DNA of 64,000 nucleotides. Source: Eubacterium sp. Lineage in GTDB: Bacteria; Bacillota; Clostridia; Lachnospirales; Lachnospiraceae. Within the stretch, counting starts at the first letter, position 1. Each line of letters begins with the position of its first letter. The notes under the pieces are model-generated. The model made no database searches. It saw only the letters and a list, made by a program, of their open reading frames with translations, and was not told the DNA's origin. This document shows positions 60,909 to 64,000 of this stretch, piece after piece. Made by a program: the position numbers and the translations under genes. The stretch spans positions 1 through 64,000 of the forward strand of contig JAGCPW010000025.1 of assembly GCA_017965495.1 (NCBI GenBank), given 5' to 3'.

Positions 60909-61772
60909 ATGAAAAGTATTAAACTAAAAGCATATGGAAAAATTAATCTAGGCCTAGACGTCCTAGGCAAAAGAGATGATGGCTACCATGATCTCGATAT
61001 GATTATGCAAAGTGTGGATTTGTTTGACGAAATAACTATCACTAAAAACAATAGCGGTGAGATAACAGTAAAGACTAGCACTGAAAAAATTCCAAACGAC
61101 GAATCAAACCTCGCATACAAAGCAGCTAAACTACTTTTGGAAGAGTTTGATATTAAAAAGGGTGTGGAAATCGAAATTGAGAAAAACATCCCTATCTCAG
61201 GTGGAATGGCTGGTGGCAGTACAGACTGCGCAGCAGTTCTAAAGGGAATAAACAAACTTTTTAAATTGAAACTGCCAGAAGAAAAGTTGATGGCTAGAGG
61301 AGTGAGACTGGGAGCGGATGTTCCATTTTGTATTATAGGAAATACTGCTAGAGCAGAAGGAATTGGCGAAATTCTAACTCCTATCAAAAACAGAATGAAA
61401 GGCTATATTGTTTTGGCGAAGCCACCTATATCAGTATCCACAGGATTTGTTTACGGAAGAATAGACAAGGTGAAAGTAAAACACAAGCCAGACACAGGGG
61501 CTATGATAGTGGCTTTGGAGAACAATGACTTACAAGCTTTGGCGGACAGTATATGCAATGTGCTAGAGGAAGTTACTATTCCAGATTATCCTGTAGTGCA
61601 AGAGATTAAGGATATGATGAAGGAAGACGGTGCGCTAAATGCTATGATGACAGGAAGTGGTCCTACAGTTTTTGGACTATTTGATGATAAGGAAAAAGCG
61701 ATAGCAGCCATCGATCATTTAACTGAAGCAGACATATTAGAACAGCTTTATTTAGCAAAGTTTGTTAACTAA
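60909..61772 (+). CDS. ispE: 4-diphosphocytidyl-2-C-methyl-D-erythritol kinase
   Basis: A 287-residue GHMP kinase of the MEP isoprenoid pathway. The start motif AYGKINLGLDVLGKRDDGYHDL, in two conserved parts, and the ATP-binding PISGGMAGGSTD (about 96-107) are clear; the third motif MTGSGPTVFG is near 250. Normal length. AAGAGG precedes the ATG. It indicates that this organism uses the MEP pathway. Confidence 0.95.
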   Translation: MKSIKLKAYGKINLGLDVLGKRDDGYHDLDMIMQSVDLFDEITITKNNSGEITVKTSTEKIPNDESNLAYKAAKLLLEEFDIKKGVEIEIEKNIPISGGMAGGSTDCAAVLKGINKLFKLKLPEEKLMARGVRLGADVPFCIIGNTARAEGIGEILTPIKNRMKGYIVLAKPPISVSTGFVYGRIDKVKVKHKPDTGAMIVALENNDLQALADSICNVLEEVTIPDYPVVQEIKDMMKEDGALNAMMTGSGPTVFGLFDDKEKAIAAIDHLTEADILEQLYLAKFVN

Positions 61773-61824
61773 TCCTTCAATGGCCGTTGAAAAAAATAAA
61801 AAGTTGAAATTCAGAATTAGTTTA

Positions 61825-61853
61825 TTGACGAAAACAGACCTTAAGAGTAGAAT
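61825..61853 (+). promoter_or_regulatory. Promoter of murI
   Basis: TTGACG (61825-61830), 17 bases, TAGAAT (61848-61853). Transcription should start near 61860, almost at the murI ribosome-binding site. Confidence 0.68.
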
Positions 61854-61868
61854 GTAACAAGGTGATTT

Positions 61869-62687
61869 ATGGATACATTAGACAAAAATGCGCCTATCGG
61901 AGTTTTTGACTCAGGTGTGGGCGGGCTCACAGTAGCTAGAGAGATAATTAGACAATTGCCAAATGAGAGCATCGTGTATTTCGGTGACACGGCTAGAGTG
62001 CCTTACGGAAGTAAGTCTAAGGACACTATCATTCGTTTCTCAAAGCAGATAGTGAATTTCCTAAAGACTAAAAATGTTAAGGCTATTGTTTTTGCGTGTA
62101 ACACTGCCAGTGCCTATGCGCTAGATGCTATTGAGCGTGAGCTTGATATTCCAGTGATTGGTGTGGTTATTCCTGGAGCTATTACAGCAATTCACAGCAC
62201 CAAGAATAAGCGTATCGGAATCATCGGAACTGAAGGTACTATCAAGAGTGAGATGTACAAAAGTTACATCCAAAGCGTAGACCCTGAGATAGAGGTAGTG
62301 GGAAAGGCTTGTCCTTTGTTTGTGCCGCTAGTGGAAGAGGGAATGCTGGATGATGATGTAACTAAGGAGATGGCTACTAGATATCTTAAAGAACTTCAGA
62401 GCCAAAACATCGACAGCTTGATTTTAGGATGTACACACTATCCACTTCTTAGAAAGATGGTTGGAAAGATTATGGGTCCAGATGTTTGCCTGGTTAACCC
62501 AGCATATGAGACTGCTATTGGTCTAAGAGATATGTTATCAGAGACTGGCTTATCAGCAGATGAGGGAGCAGTTCCATCATATGAGTTTTATGTGAGTGAT
62601 GATCCACTTAAATTCAAACAATTTGCAAACACAATAATGCCAACAGATATTGGTATTGTGAAAGAGGTCAATATAGAAAACTTTTAG
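61869..62687 (+). CDS. murI: Glutamate racemase
   Basis: A 272-residue enzyme that makes D-glutamate for peptidoglycan. The two catalytic cysteines are in ACNTASA (near 80) and GCTHYPLL (near 190), and the N-terminal GVFDSGVGGLTV and DTARVPYG are typical. It heads a short unit with two small genes. Confidence 0.95.
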   Translation: MDTLDKNAPIGVFDSGVGGLTVAREIIRQLPNESIVYFGDTARVPYGSKSKDTIIRFSKQIVNFLKTKNVKAIVFACNTASAYALDAIERELDIPVIGVVIPGAITAIHSTKNKRIGIIGTEGTIKSEMYKSYIQSVDPEIEVVGKACPLFVPLVEEGMLDDDVTKEMATRYLKELQSQNIDSLILGCTHYPLLRKMVGKIMGPDVCLVNPAYETAIGLRDMLSETGLSADEGAVPSYEFYVSDDPLKFKQFANTIMPTDIGIVKEVNIENF

Positions 62688-62699
62688 ATAGAGGGAAAA

Positions 62700-63119
62700 A
62701 TGAGTAGAGAAGAAGTTTTAATTGAAATAAAAAGTGTTCAGAAAGTGGGCGACCAAGTAGATAATGTAGATGTTATCGCAAGAGGTTTTCACACTGCAGA
62801 GAATGGTGAGCATTTTCTAGAGTATGATGAGTTCGACAACGAAACAGATGATAAGACTGAAAACACTATCCGCTTTACAGAGAGCAAAGCAGAAGTAGTG
62901 AGAAAAGGTAACATGACTGGAAACCTTACTTTTGAGAAGGGTGAGAAAAATGAAACTATATACAGTACACCTTTTGGCGACCTAAACATGGATATCATCA
63001 CTAACGATATTCAGATTGATGAACAAGATAAACAAATAGTATTAAAGATTGCATATGAATTATATGCTCAAAATGAAAAAGTATCAGATCACACTATCAA
63101 TGTGAGCATAAAGAAATAG
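62700..63119 (+). CDS. DUF1934 calycin-like protein
   Basis: A 139-residue protein of the DUF1934 family, an eight-stranded lipocalin-like barrel of unknown function (YwiB type). The charged, beta-rich pattern, the ETDDKTENTIRFTESKAEVVRKG centre in parts, and the length agree. It lies 12 bases behind murI and 9 before the next gene. Confidence 0.8.
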   Translation: MSREEVLIEIKSVQKVGDQVDNVDVIARGFHTAENGEHFLEYDEFDNETDDKTENTIRFTESKAEVVRKGNMTGNLTFEKGEKNETIYSTPFGDLNMDIITNDIQIDEQDKQIVLKIAYELYAQNEKVSDHTINVSIKK

Positions 63120-63128
63120 GAGGAAGAT

Positions 63129-63575
63129 ATGATTAATGCATTTATGATGATTGGACTTGCTTGGTGGACAATAACACTTATTGCTATAACAGGAGTTTTA
63201 CTTATTGCTGTTATTGTATTGTTCATTCTTGGTAAGAGAGCAGAGAAGAAGCAAGAAGGCCAAGAAAAGATGATGGAAGAAAACGCACAGGTTATTAACT
63301 TGTTCGTTATTGATAAGAAAAAGATGAGACTTAAAGATGCTGGACTACCTCAGGTAGTACTAGAGCAGTCTCCAAAGCTTGCTAAGATGGCTAAGCTACC
63401 TATCGTTAAGGTTAAGGCTGGCCCTAGAGTAATGAACCTAATCGCTGATAATAAGATTTGGGATCAAATTCTACCAAAGCAAGACATTAAGGCTACAGTA
63501 AGCGGTATTTACATCACTAAAGTTCAAAGACTTCGTGGTCCAGCCGCACAGCCAAAGAAAAAGAAAAGAAGATAA
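63129..63575 (+). CDS. Small membrane-anchored basic protein of unknown function
   Basis: A 148-residue protein with one strong transmembrane segment at about 10-34, then a cytoplasmic basic domain ending in PKKKKRR. The middle has no motif I know. AGGAGGA before the ATG is a strong ribosome-binding site. It ends the murI unit. Confidence 0.7.
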   Translation: MINAFMMIGLAWWTITLIAITGVLLIAVIVLFILGKRAEKKQEGQEKMMEENAQVINLFVIDKKKMRLKDAGLPQVVLEQSPKLAKMAKLPIVKVKAGPRVMNLIADNKIWDQILPKQDIKATVSGIYITKVQRLRGPAAQPKKKKRR

Positions 63576-63583
63576 ATAGACAT

Positions 63584-63619
63584 AAAAATAGAGACGAATT
63601 AATCGTCTCTATTTTTTTT
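63584..63619. terminator. Bidirectional terminator between the murI unit and plsC
   Basis: AAAAATAGAGACGA (63584-63597) and its exact complement (63603-63616) form a 14-bp stem with A-run and T-run, serving both convergent genes. Confidence 0.93.
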
Positions 63620-64000
63620 ATATATTCTTTTCTTTCAACTGGTCGTGCAACTGAACCGCTAAGTCTTTGATTTCGTGTTTGTCCATATTGCTTGTGTCTA
63701 TTGCCTCGTAGAATTTTACGTGAGCAGTGTTAGCATAAAACTTTGGTGCGTGATTTTCAAACACTTCTTTCTCGTAGTCGATTCTAACTGGAACCACTTT
63801 GCAGTGAGTCTTTTCAACTATCTTGAACCCGCCTGTCTTAAAGTCTAGTATTTCGCCGTCTTTGGAGCGGGTGCCCTCTGGGAAGAGGAATATTGATGTA
63901 CCGTTCTTTATTAACTCAGTGGCGTTAAGTACCATCTTTAATCCATCTCTTGGATCTTCTCTGTCTACGAATAGACAGTGAACAAATCTCATAAGAATGT
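63618..64000 (-). CDS. plsC: 1-acyl-sn-glycerol-3-phosphate acyltransferase (partial, cut by the window end)
   Basis: The visible C-terminal part, about 127 residues, belongs to the PlsC family, which adds the second acyl chain to make phosphatidic acid. The substrate-binding FPEGTRS is present (near residue 37 of the visible part), and VDREDPRDGL matches the segment before it. The catalytic NHxxxxD motif should lie beyond base 64000; the frame is still open at the edge, so the ATG at 63992 is not the real start. It converges on the murI unit. Confidence 0.85.
   Translation of the reverse strand, partial: ILMRFVHCLFVDREDPRDGLKMVLNATELIKNGTSIFLFPEGTRSKDGEILDFKTGGFKIVEKTHCKVVPVRIDYEKEVFENHAPKFYANTAHVKFYEAIDTSNMDKHEIKDLAVQLHDQLKEKNI

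Overview
The window is a 64 kb stretch of ordinary chromosome from a low-GC, Gram-positive anaerobe, most likely a clostridium of the Lachnospiraceae type. The signs are a large SRP RNA between tadA and dnaX, the block uvrC-hprK-glcK-murB-rapZ-whiA-dnaE, a two-subunit transketolase, an AICAR transformylase and an IMP cyclohydrolase made as separate proteins, a rubredoxin-flavoprotein, a clostridial-type phosphatidylserine synthase, and lysine-rich surface modules. I see no rRNA, tRNA, CRISPR array, prophage or insertion sequence. Nearly all genes lie on the + strand, packed into short operons. Species assignment is inference.

Layout. 1-4.1 kb: a VWA protein, a flavin reductase-rubredoxin, then a ZTP riboswitch with a terminator that controls IMP cyclohydrolase and AICAR transformylase. 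4.2-9.3 kb: a lipid operon (secreted GDPD, PAP2 phosphatase, LPG-synthase-type membrane protein, phosphatidylserine synthase, phosphatidylserine decarboxylase). 9.5-12.3 kb: a polar amino-acid ABC transporter. 12.3-18.6 kb: a 246-bp structured palindrome, an EamA exporter, pncC, metA, degV, carD and small membrane proteins. 18.6-23 kb: pepD, then a fused nadB-nadC with its regulator niaR. 23-36.6 kb: ftsH, uvrC, hprK, glcK, murB, rapZ, whiA, a membrane protein, dnaE and an rRNA methyltransferase. 36.6-45.2 kb: a GH18 lipoprotein behind a structured leader, tadA, SRP RNA, dnaX, ebfC, recR and a large TPR-ATPase. 45.2-51.4 kb: transketolase subunits, a degenerate sigma-like protein, an anchored protein, murA and a secreted protein. 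51.6-59 kb: leuA fused to an AraC DNA-binding domain, metK, a DUF2752 protein, a pyridoxal/pyridoxamine kinase, and a MocR regulator fused to a CCA-adding enzyme. 59-64 kb: phosphoglucomutase, ispE, murI, two small proteins and a truncated plsC.

The most interesting items are: (1) three gene-end hairpins with unrelated stems but the same 18-nt core (GARCGACTTTTCTAGYGA), in which the only two variable positions covary as A-U/G-C, a candidate undescribed RNA motif; (2) the MocR-Cca and LeuA-AraC fusions, which join an enzyme to a transcription-factor domain; (3) a sigma-70-like protein that keeps the core-binding motif but has no promoter-recognition regions; (4) a roughly 246-nt nested palindrome; (5) NadB-NadC with a well-formed ribosome-binding site inside the fusion; (6) RapZ with an altered P-loop. 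The biosynthetic genes cover purine, NAD, methionine, leucine, isoprenoid and peptidoglycan precursors. Most of their controls are readable in the DNA: ZTP riboswitch, NiaR operator, extended -10 promoters, and promoters that start inside the preceding terminator.
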